From DATKQI01 sp035532755 (GTDB taxonomy: Bacteria > Pseudomonadota > Alphaproteobacteria > Acetobacterales > Acetobacteraceae): a DNA stretch of 14,411 nt. Below, piece after piece: positions 7,295 through 13,950 of the stretch. The notes under the pieces are model-generated. The model had not been told where the DNA came from and made no database searches. It worked only from the letters and a program-made list of their open reading frames with translations. The stretch lies in assembly GCA_035532755.1 (NCBI GenBank), contig DATKQI010000085.1, positions 1 to 14,411 on the forward strand, in the 5' to 3' direction. The translations under genes were made by a program, and so were the position numbers. The stretch's first letter is position 1. The number at the start of each line of letters is the position of its first letter.

Positions 7295-9177
7295 GCGGCG
7301 GGCGAGATTTCACTGACGATCGGCCCCACCGACGACCGATAGGTGGCCACATCCAGCACCCAGCGCTCGGCGTCGTCTTCCTCGCCGTCAAGGACAAAGC
7401 CCAGCGTGCGGTAATGGTTGCGCACCAGCGCATTGCGCGGGGTGGGGCGGTAGAGGCCGATCAGCCTGGCAACGCCTGCCGCGCGGGCACGGCGGATGAT
7501 CTCGTTCAGCACCGCCTCCTCCACCCGCCGCCCGAGCACCCGGCAGCTCATCACCCAGGTATCAAGCATCCAGGCATCGTCCCGCGGGCAGGCGATCACC
7601 GAGCAGATCATGCCGTTATCGCCGAACCGATCAACCAGCCGCACCTGTAGGGTCAGCACGTCGGGCGCGGCCACCAGATCGGCGATTCTGGCCTCAGTGT
7701 AGCGCCGGGTGGTCAGGTTGAACTGGTTGGATTTGTTGATCAGTTGCGTGAAGCGGGACCAGCCGAGGACGCCGTCGGCAGTGAAGATAGCATGCATTTG
7801 CAACGATTCTAGGAACCCCGCCAAATCGCGCGCGTGCGTTGCCAGGCTTTCGCGGCGGGAATTGGCGGCATACTGGTCCGCCCGCTGGCGGTCTTCGTCT
7901 GAAAAGGCCACCGCCTCGAACCCGCCGGCGGCCAGCAGGACGGCGGCATAGTCCGCCGGGTCGCTGGGCAGTTCCGGCACCAGCACCTCGGGCAGGCTGA
8001 GGCGCACCTGTGCCCGTTCGGCCGGGTTGTCGTCCAGGAACACGAAACTGTCGATGCCCAGCGAAAGCCGTTCGGCCAGTGCCTCTAGGTTGCTGGCCTT
8101 GTCTGACCAATTGATCTGCATGGCGCTGAAGTCATCCTCGCGCAACAGCATCTCGGGGTGCTCGCGGATCGCCCGCCGAGCCACCGCCTCGTCATTCTTC
8201 GATGCGATGGCGAGCAATATTCCGCGCCGCTTCAGCGCCAGGGCGGCCCGTTGCAGGTCCAGATGCGCCTCGCCGCGCGGGTCGCCCTGGCCGAGGCGGA
8301 TGCCCTCGATCCCGTCGTCGCCGATCACCCCGCCCCACAGCGTGTTGTCCAGGTCCAGCACCAGCACCTTCCGGCCGCGGCCACGGATGGCGCCGATCAG
8401 CCGCGCCGCATGCTCGGCATACAGAGGCACGAAGCGATGGGCGAAGGGCAGCCTCGCAGCCATGTGCTGGGAGCGATCGAACCAGGCTGCCAGCCCGACC
8501 TGGCTGGCGAGGGCTTCGACATCCAGGAAGCTGACGCCGGGGCGCAGTATCTCGTTCGACAGTCGCTGATTGAAACTAGCCGCAAGCCAGGCGGCGGTGC
8601 CTGACTGGTCGCGATCAAAGCTGCCGAACAGGCGTTCGGGCGGCGCGGCGATCGTCTGCACCAGGATCGCCGCGCCGCTGCCGCGGGAGAACGCCGTGAC
8701 CAAATCGCCGAGCCGGGCTAGTGCTGCGTCCAGCCGCGCCGAGGCATCATCCTCCAGCGCGTATTCAGGGAAATAGGCCCGATAATCCAGCGCCAGCAGG
8801 ATCGCGTCCGGTCGGCTCGCCAGCGGCTCCGACGCCGCATCGAGAGCCGCCTGCAAGGTCATTCCGAACGGCGCCGCGGCGACCCGCAGGGCGATGCCAT
8901 AACGTAACGCGCTGGCAACAAGTGCCGGAACGATGAAGTCGGTGGTAGCGTTGCTGACCAGCCCGAGGGTGAAGCCCTGCAACGGGGCCGCCGCGCCGTC
9001 TTCCACCGCCTGTGCAACCGAACGCGCCAGCCGGTGCAGCTGGTTGGCTCCCAGCGCGTAACCGGCCAGCGCGCGCAGCGCGGCACCGCGCGGCGCGGTG
9101 GTATCGGTGGCGGTGCAGCGGACGCGGAAACCCTCTGGCGGCCGTGGCAACCAGGACAGCAGGGCAGCGTCGATCAC
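7291..9177 (-). CDS. FkbH-like HAD-family acyl-loading enzyme
   Basis: A 628-residue full-length FkbH-type protein. In polyketide pathways such enzymes dephosphorylate 1,3-bisphosphoglycerate and load a glyceryl unit onto an acyl carrier protein. The HAD core is intact: LDLDNTLWGG with Asp275 (nucleophile), Asp277 and Thr279, ASKN with Ser326, Lys360 in WSDK, and FLDDNPAER with Asp382/Asp383. Residues 1-260 form the long N-terminal region typical of the longer FkbH proteins. The last 180 residues look like a GNAT-type acyltransferase fold (LDTWVMSCRVLGRRVEE, then YRPTPRNALV), the part thought to transfer the acyl group to the carrier. The start is GTG, 6 bases after the carrier-protein stop, with no clear ribosome site of its own, so translation is probably coupled. 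Glyceryl is the best-known product for the family; other C3 units are possible. Confidence 0.93.
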   Translation of the reverse strand: MIDAALLSWLPRPPEGFRVRCTATDTTAPRGAALRALAGYALGANQLHRLARSVAQAVEDGAAAPLQGFTLGLVSNATTDFIVPALVASALRYGIALRVAAAPFGMTLQAALDAASEPLASRPDAILLALDYRAYFPEYALEDDASARLDAALARLGDLVTAFSRGSGAAILVQTIAAPPERLFGSFDRDQSGTAAWLAASFNQRLSNEILRPGVSFLDVEALASQVGLAAWFDRSQHMAARLPFAHRFVPLYAEHAARLIGAIRGRGRKVLVLDLDNTLWGGVIGDDGIEGIRLGQGDPRGEAHLDLQRAALALKRRGILLAIASKNDEAVARRAIREHPEMLLREDDFSAMQINWSDKASNLEALAERLSLGIDSFVFLDDNPAERAQVRLSLPEVLVPELPSDPADYAAVLLAAGGFEAVAFSDEDRQRADQYAANSRRESLATHARDLAGFLESLQMHAIFTADGVLGWSRFTQLINKSNQFNLTTRRYTEARIADLVAAPDVLTLQVRLVDRFGDNGMICSVIACPRDDAWMLDTWVMSCRVLGRRVEEAVLNEIIRRARAAGVARLIGLYRPTPRNALVRNHYRTLGFVLDGEEDDAERWVLDVATYRSSVGPIVSEISPAA

Positions 9178-9183
9178 TGGGGC

Positions 9184-9426
9184 TCAACCGGCGCGGCGGG
9201 CGATAGCGGTGACCAGATCGCCGACATTGCGGTAGTCTTGAAATTCGCCAACATCGAAGCGTAAGTGGAACGCTTCCTCGATAGAGACCATCAATCGGAT
9301 ATTGGCGACGCTGTCCCAGCCATCGATGTCGGCCGCAGTGGTGGTATCTTGCAGAGTAATGGCATCATCGTCGAACACCTCATGGAACACGGTCTGCAGG
9401 CGCCGTATGACCTCGTCAGTGCCCAT
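9184..9426 (-). CDS. Acyl carrier protein
   Basis: An 80-residue acyl carrier protein, first gene of the operon. The 4'-phosphopantetheine attachment serine is Ser39 in DIDGWDSVANIRLM, followed by the acidic helix IEEAFHLRFDVGEF, the usual pattern of carrier proteins that travel with FkbH enzymes. I chose the ATG at 9426 because GGGAGA lies about 8 bases upstream and the product then has standard carrier-protein length. The frame is open to an ATG at 9471 and a TTG at 9537, but the extra N-terminal residues look unlike any carrier protein. A phosphopantetheinyl transferase to activate it is not in the window and would come from elsewhere. It should hold the acyl unit made by the FkbH-like enzyme for delivery to the MBOAT protein, as inferred from gene order. 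Confidence 0.92.
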   Translation of the reverse strand: MGTDEVIRRLQTVFHEVFDDDAITLQDTTTAADIDGWDSVANIRLMVSIEEAFHLRFDVGEFQDYRNVGDLVTAIARRAG

Positions 9427-9498
9427 CCAGGCTTCTCCCGATACGGCGTTTGCGGTCGGCGAGTCCAGCATGGCTACCCGACGACCAGAAGGCAGTGG

Positions 9499-9528
9499 TC
9501 TATAGAGCGAAGCTCCAAACGGACGCAA
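9499..9528 (-). promoter_or_regulatory. Candidate sigma70-type promoter for the acylation operon
   Basis: On the - strand a TTGCGT box (9528-9523) is separated by 18 bases from TATAGA (9504-9499), giving a predicted transcript start near 9492 and a leader of about 65 bases before the carrier-protein ATG. Matches to consensus are moderate in GC-rich DNA, so this is a suggestion only. The operon could instead be read through from the upstream sugar genes. Confidence 0.3.
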
Positions 9529-9565
9529 GAAGGCCAAGGTGGCTCCGAAACCCGAAGGGCGCGCA

Positions 9566-9592
9566 TCAGAGCATGATCAACCGTCGTTTCAT
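9566..9592 (-). other. Possible 8-codon leader open frame (MKRRLIML)
   Basis: An AGGAGG ribosome-binding site (9606-9601) lies 8 bases before an ATG at 9592. This is the best such match in the intergenic region, yet the frame stops after eight codons (TGA at 9568-9566). It could be a regulatory leader, the start of a gene destroyed by rearrangement, or chance. The inverted repeat 9571-9579/9592-9600 covers most of it. It lies upstream of the candidate promoter at 9499-9528, so it would need a transcript from further upstream. Confidence 0.25.
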
Positions 9593-9741
9593 GATCGTGC
9601 CTCCTGCCCTGCCCAACGGCGGCCACTCTGAACAGCTTGACCACCAAGCAAGAAATTCCCACGCCTGCAGCTTGAAACGGCGAACATGAGAGTGGTCCCA
9701 TCATGGCTGGGCTTCATGCGGTCGCCGTGGGTTGGTTCGGA

Positions 9742-11691
9742 TCAGGCCTTTACGCCGATGAGCATCCAGCTCGGGCGCACCCAGAACAGTTCGGTGAGGT
9801 GCGGCCGCCAGCGGTCATGGTGCGCGACCCAGGCGCGCATCACGCCACGCCCGGCCTCGGAGGTTGCGAGCACGGTGGAGACCGGGCAGAAATCGTGCCA
9901 GATCATCACCCCGCCAGAGCGGAGCAGCGGCAGCGCCTTGTCCGTGTCGTTGGCGACCACGTCGGACGTGTGGCCGCCGTCCACGAGTACCGTGTCGAAG
10001 AACCCTCGCGCGAACTCGCCGGCCGGGAAGTCGCGGCTGTCGCACAGCAATTGGTGTACCCGCGCGGCGTAGCCGGCGGCGCGGTAGCGCCAGCCGATCC
10101 GCTCGCCGGAATCGCCGGCCCCGCCTGCTGTGGCCTCTGCCCCCCCGGTTAGCCCCTGGGAAGCGTAGCGCGGCGCACCCTGCGCGTCGCGTTCACCCTC
10201 GGCCAGGTTCACGGTCCAGATCTCGGCCCCGCAGGAAGCGGCGCAGAGCACCGTGCCGAAGCCCTCCCAGGTACCGAACTCGAGATGCCGGCGCGGCACG
10301 AGGTGGCGATAGAGGTAGCGGTAGATGCCCGGCTCATCGACCTCGGTCTTGAAATCCTCGAGCCCGTAACGGTACAGCAGCCGCTCGGGCACGTAGGGCG
10401 CGCGGAAGCCGAGTGCCTTGCCGAGCGTCTCCACGGGCACGATGCGGATGGTCCGGCCCGGCCGCTCCAGCGCGTCCGGGTCGAGTACGCGGTCGAGTGC
10501 GAAGTCGCGGGTATGATGGTCGAGCACGCCCGGGACCGTGGCGGCGGCCGGCCTGGCGCGGGCGACGCGCAGCGCACGCATGGTGGCGCGCGACGGCGCC
10601 CCGGCGGGGTCCACGTTGCGCAGAACCAGGTGGTGGACGTCCGCGGCCTCGGCCACGAACAGTCGCGCGATCTGGGGCCCGGGCGCGGCGGTAAGCGTGA
10701 CCTCCTTGCCGACGAAGCTACTCATATCGACGGCGAGGCACCCGATACCGATGGCCCCTGCCGCCACTTCGACCTCGGCCTCCGCGACGATCGGCCCGGG
10801 TTTGGGCGCGCCCTGCGCGGGCCAGGAGGCCGCATAGTTCCACCGCGGCCCTGGGGCGAGGATGGCGGCGCCCTCCTGCGTTGCCCCATTGTGCAGCACC
10901 GGGGCCGGCGCGAAGAACCCAGGCAACGGTGCGCCTCCGATGAAGGCGGGCGGTAGCAGGATCGGCTCGCGATCGAAGGAGAGGCGGAGCACGCCGGGTA
11001 CGGCCTCGGCCGAGGTGGCGCCGCGCAGCAGCAGGTTCTCCTCATCGAGCACCAGTGCCTCCGTGTAGCCCTGGCCGGCGAGCCAGAGCAGCGCCTCGCC
11101 GACCGACTGGCCGCGGGTTGCCAGCGCATGGTTCAACTCGACGATGACCCAGGGGTCGAACCGCGCCAGCGTCTCTGCCGCGCCTTTCAGCACCTCGAGA
11201 TCGAAGCCGTCCACGTCGATCTTCACGCAGTCGAGCCGTGCGAGCCCCACGGCGTCCGCAAAATCGTCGAGAGTGATGAACGTGTAGGCCCGGGTTTCCG
11301 GCGCGCCCCAGATGCGGTAGATCGGTTCCTCGATCGTGCCGCTGCACGCACCGAGCGCGACCTCATGCACGGCGACGTTGCCGGCACGCTGGGCGGCGAG
11401 GTTGCGGCGCAACAGCCCCGCAGTCTCCGTTGGCTCGAAGGCGTGGACCCACCCCTCGGTCAGCAGGCGCGACAGCAGCAGGGTATAGACGCCCACATTG
11501 GCGCCGACATCGAGCGCCACCCAGTCCGGCCGCGCGTTGCGCACCAGCCAGCGCTTCGTCTGCAGCTCGGCCTCGGGGTAGTAGTCGGTGAAGCCCGGGT
11601 AGTAGGCGACGAGTTCGATCGGCGCGGCGCCGGGAACCAGGCTGAAGACCGGGGTCAGGGGGGCGGCTTCCGGGGAAGGGTCTGTCGGCAT
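9742..11691 (-). CDS. Two-headed methyltransferase: FkbM domain plus second SAM-type domain
   Basis: A 649-residue protein with three parts. Residues 40-225 are an FkbM-family SAM-dependent methyltransferase: DVGANVGVYTLLLSR (61-75) is the SAM loop, HAFEPTE (83-89) follows, and KIDVDGFDLEVLKGA (157-171) is the typical FkbM acidic motif. Residues 240-385 look beta-rich with no motif I know, perhaps a sandwich or binding module. Residues 430-649 resemble a second class I methyltransferase of the Methyltransf_24 kind: LEFGTWEGFGT (470-480), FDTVLVDGGHTSD (565-577) and GGVMIWHDF (593-601). FkbM enzymes O-methylate hydroxyls on sugars or natural products, which fits the neighbouring nucleotide-sugar genes. 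It follows the class I methyltransferase gene by 97 bases and ends before the 315-base gap. One head could be non-catalytic; the substrate is unknown. Confidence 0.85.
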   Translation of the reverse strand: MPTDPSPEAAPLTPVFSLVPGAAPIELVAYYPGFTDYYPEAELQTKRWLVRNARPDWVALDVGANVGVYTLLLSRLLTEGWVHAFEPTETAGLLRRNLAAQRAGNVAVHEVALGACSGTIEEPIYRIWGAPETRAYTFITLDDFADAVGLARLDCVKIDVDGFDLEVLKGAAETLARFDPWVIVELNHALATRGQSVGEALLWLAGQGYTEALVLDEENLLLRGATSAEAVPGVLRLSFDREPILLPPAFIGGAPLPGFFAPAPVLHNGATQEGAAILAPGPRWNYAASWPAQGAPKPGPIVAEAEVEVAAGAIGIGCLAVDMSSFVGKEVTLTAAPGPQIARLFVAEAADVHHLVLRNVDPAGAPSRATMRALRVARARPAAATVPGVLDHHTRDFALDRVLDPDALERPGRTIRIVPVETLGKALGFRAPYVPERLLYRYGLEDFKTEVDEPGIYRYLYRHLVPRRHLEFGTWEGFGTVLCAASCGAEIWTVNLAEGERDAQGAPRYASQGLTGGAEATAGGAGDSGERIGWRYRAAGYAARVHQLLCDSRDFPAGEFARGFFDTVLVDGGHTSDVVANDTDKALPLLRSGGVMIWHDFCPVSTVLATSEAGRGVMRAWVAHHDRWRPHLTELFWVRPSWMLIGVKA

Positions 11692-11769
11692 CGGCGTTCA
11701 GGGCTCCCGGACGATCACGCGGCATTCGAGAGTTCGCGCGGTGTGCCCGCCAGCACGGAGGCAGCGGCA

Positions 11770-11805
11770 GGGCGCGACCCGTGCATTCTCAAACCGGTCG
11801 CGCCC
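11770..11805 (-). other. Strong hairpin straddling the stop codon of the class I methyltransferase gene
   Basis: GGGCGCGACC (11770-11779) and GGTCGCGCCC (11796-11805) form a perfect 10-base GC-rich stem with a 16-base loop. On the - strand message the first arm lies in the last codons of the methyltransferase, the TGA (11791-11789) in the loop, and the second arm in the spacer to the next gene. No T-run follows, so it is not a classic intrinsic terminator. It may stabilise the upstream message, slow ribosomes at the stop, or lower expression of the downstream gene. Confidence 0.55.
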
Positions 11806-12577
11806 GGATCAGCAGATGCCAGCCGAACCGCTGCTCCAGCGCGCGGAACATGGCCCGCGGCATGGCGGCGAACCAGGGTTGCAACTCGTATTCGTAGCGG
11901 ACGTATTTCTCCACCACGTAGGGAAAGATGTGGTCCTGGGTGATGGAGACGGCTTCGAACCCGGCTTGCTCGAGCAGCGCGCGCGCCTGCCCGGTCGTAT
12001 AGGTGAACGCGATCGGGCAGCCATGCTGGGCCTCCGGTTGATCAAGCCCCGCCTCGATCATCGCGTCCTTCCACGAATCGCGGGCATAGACCATCACCCG
12101 CAGCTCGCCGTCTGGCCGCACCAAGCGGCGCACGTGGCGCAGCACCGCTTCGGGATGCGGCGTGTGGTGGATGACGCCGAAGGAATAGATGAGATCGAAC
12201 GAGCCCGCTTCCCCCACCGCATCCAGCGCCTCGGCATTGGCGTGCAGCAATTCCCCGCGCAGGCCGAACAGCGCGAAGCGCTGGCGGGCCAGCGTCAGGC
12301 TCGCTTCCGACAGTTCGACGCCGGTGTAATCGGCGCCGGCACGGACGAAGCTCACCGCATCCGTTCCGATCCCGCAGCCGATTTCGAGCACCCGCTTGCC
12401 GTGCCAGCGCGGGAACTCCGCGAAGGCGGGGATATGCGGCTCGACGAAATACTTGCGCTCCCCGACCTCGTCGAAATACGCGCGCGAGCCGACTTCGCGC
12501 GGGGAATGCCGCAGATTGCAGGGCCGACGGTTCCAGTACTCGGCGACGGTCTCGATTGTCGGCATGGTGCTCACCAC
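11789..12577 (-). CDS. Class I SAM-dependent methyltransferase (Methyltransf_11 type)
   Basis: A 262-residue soluble methyltransferase. RVLEIGCGIGTDAVSFVRAG (62-81) is the SAM-binding motif I, and TGVELSE (85-91) supplies the acidic residue for the ribose. SFDLIYSFGVIHHTPHPEAV (around 125-144) is the typical motif IV and post-motif region, and LVRPDGELRVMVY follows. These features place it with small-molecule and sugar methyltransferases. Two adjacent GTG codons (12577 and 12574) can start it. AGGAGA at 12587-12582 sits at ideal distance from the second, and the ATG at 12565 is too far from that site. The gene begins 15 bases after the dehydrogenase stop, so it belongs to the same transcription unit. 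Methylation of a sugar hydroxyl or carboxyl in the polysaccharide pathway is inferred from context. Confidence 0.88.
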   Translation of the reverse strand: MVSTMPTIETVAEYWNRRPCNLRHSPREVGSRAYFDEVGERKYFVEPHIPAFAEFPRWHGKRVLEIGCGIGTDAVSFVRAGADYTGVELSEASLTLARQRFALFGLRGELLHANAEALDAVGEAGSFDLIYSFGVIHHTPHPEAVLRHVRRLVRPDGELRVMVYARDSWKDAMIEAGLDQPEAQHGCPIAFTYTTGQARALLEQAGFEAVSITQDHIFPYVVEKYVRYEYELQPWFAAMPRAMFRALEQRFGWHLLIRARPV

Positions 12578-12592
12578 GTGTTCTCCTGTCGC

Positions 12593-13912
12593 CTATCCGT
12601 CGGCCGGCGCGCCGCGCCCGATATGGACAATTTCTGCCACCTCGGCGAGCGCCGGGGGCAGCACCCGCCAGCAATCAAGCACGATACGGCGCCGTCCCTC
12701 GGCGGTGAAGGCTTCCGGTCGGAGGGCGGCGAATTCCGCGGCCGGTGTCGCCACCACCACGATCTTCGCCATCGCGATCGCGGCTTCCGGGGTCGCCGCC
12801 GGCAGCACCGAATCTCCCAACACCGCCGCCGCACCGTCCAGCGCCAGCGGGTCCGCCACCACGACGGCATGGCCCGCCTGCGCCAGGCGCCGCGCGATCA
12901 TCACCCCCTGGCTTTCCTCCACCACCGGCGTTTCGGGCTTGTAGGCAAGTCCGAGCACGGCGACCGGGCTCGCAGTGCCGCCCAGCCGATGCACCAGCGC
13001 GACGACGCGGTCCACCTGGCGGCGGTTGATCGCATCCGTCGCCTCGGCGATGTCGGCCGCCACACCGAGGTGGCGGGCAAGCCGGGCGAAGGCCACGTTG
13101 TCGCGCGGAAAGCAGGGGCCGCCGTAGCCCAGCGCGCCGCGCAGGTATTTCCGGCCGATGCGCGAATCCTCCCCCAACGCCCCGGTCACCACATCGACAT
13201 CCGCGCCGGGCAGATGCTCGCAGATCTCGGCCAGCATGTTGGCGTAGCTGATCTTGGTGGTGACGAAGGTGTTCACCGCGATCTTGGCCAGCTCCGCGTT
13301 CACCCAGTTCATCCGCCGCACCGGGGGCAACGTGCCCAGGGTGATGCGATACGCCGCTTCCAGCAGGTCGCCCGCGCGGCGGTCCGATTCGCCGATCAGC
13401 AGCATGTCGGGATGCAGCAGGTCGTGCACCACGCTGCCCAGCGCGATGAACTCGGGATTGTAGGTGAGGCCGAGCGTTTCGCCTACAACCCGGCCACTTG
13501 CTGCCTCGAGCGTCGCGTGAATTTTCCCCCCGGTCGATCCCGGCATCACCGTGCTGGTGATGTTCACCACGTGGTAGCGGTCGCTTGCGCGCAGCGCCGT
13601 GCCGATCCGGCGTACCGCATCGACCACGTAGCGGTTGGTGAAGACGCCATCGACGCTTGGCGTCGGCACGATGACGAAGGAGATGTCGGTGCCGGGAATC
13701 GCCCGCGCGAAGTCGGTGCTGGCGCGCAGCCGCGGGCCGGCATCGTCGATGCACGCCTGCAGCCCGGGTTCGACCACCGGCGCGCGACCGGCGTTGAGCG
13801 CATCGACGTAGGCCGGATTGAGGTCCACCCCCATGACATCATGGCCCCGACTTGCCAGGACCGCGGCGAGTGGGGCGCCGAGCTTGCCCAGGCCGATGAC
13901 GGCAATCTGCAT
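12593..13912 (-). CDS. UDP-glucose/GDP-mannose dehydrogenase-family enzyme
   Basis: A 439-residue nucleotide-sugar dehydrogenase, which oxidises C6 of an NDP-hexose to a uronic acid in two NAD-dependent steps. Landmarks: Rossmann loop IGLGKLGAPLA (6-16), Asp30 in MGVDLNP for NAD, EPGLQ (48-52), TSTVMPGST (119-127), NPEFIALGS (152-160), NAELAKIAVNTFVTTKISYA (205-224), and catalytic Cys267 in YGGPCFPRDN. The usual CFPKD Lys is Arg here. Length is normal for the family. The ATG at 13912 is chosen because the family begins exactly at the Rossmann strand (MQIAVIGLG); the frame is open 109 codons further, but that part overlaps the epimerase gene and has no family-like sequence. It lies 38 bases after the epimerase. 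UDP-glucose, GDP-mannose or an N-acetylhexosamine nucleotide could be the substrate; I cannot decide. Confidence 0.92.
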   Translation of the reverse strand: MQIAVIGLGKLGAPLAAVLASRGHDVMGVDLNPAYVDALNAGRAPVVEPGLQACIDDAGPRLRASTDFARAIPGTDISFVIVPTPSVDGVFTNRYVVDAVRRIGTALRASDRYHVVNITSTVMPGSTGGKIHATLEAASGRVVGETLGLTYNPEFIALGSVVHDLLHPDMLLIGESDRRAGDLLEAAYRITLGTLPPVRRMNWVNAELAKIAVNTFVTTKISYANMLAEICEHLPGADVDVVTGALGEDSRIGRKYLRGALGYGGPCFPRDNVAFARLARHLGVAADIAEATDAINRRQVDRVVALVHRLGGTASPVAVLGLAYKPETPVVEESQGVMIARRLAQAGHAVVVADPLALDGAAAVLGDSVLPAATPEAAIAMAKIVVVATPAAEFAALRPEAFTAEGRRRIVLDCWRVLPPALAEVAEIVHIGRGAPADG

Positions 13913-13950
13913 GGTTCTTTCGTGGCTCCGGAACGGTGGAAAAGGGAGTT

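Larger units (their letters stand above)
9427..9741. other. Intergenic region upstream of the acylation operon
   Basis: About 315 bases lie between the end of the two-headed methyltransferase gene and the carrier-protein start, the largest gene-free gap in the window. I see no family-like coding sequence on either strand. It holds the candidate promoter and the 8-codon open frame listed separately, and no terminator-like hairpin with T-run for the upstream gene. A near-perfect inverted repeat, GCATGATCA (9571-9579) and TGATCGTGC (9592-9600), surrounds the start of that short frame. Parts of this stretch could be insertion-sequence debris, which I cannot identify. Confidence 0.5.

Noticed and set aside
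2855..9426. Polyketide or non-ribosomal peptide cluster
   Set aside because: FkbH and a carrier protein are shared with such clusters, but no ketosynthase, acyltransferase, condensation or adenylation domain is present, and an MBOAT/SGNH pair points to glycan acylation.
9427..9537. 37-residue N-terminal extension of the acyl carrier protein from a TTG codon
   Set aside because: No ribosome site before the TTG, sequence unlike carrier proteins, and a good GGGAGA site exists before the ATG at 9426.
11770..11805. Rho-independent terminator
   Set aside because: The stem is strong, but no T-run follows on the - strand and the stop codon lies in the loop.
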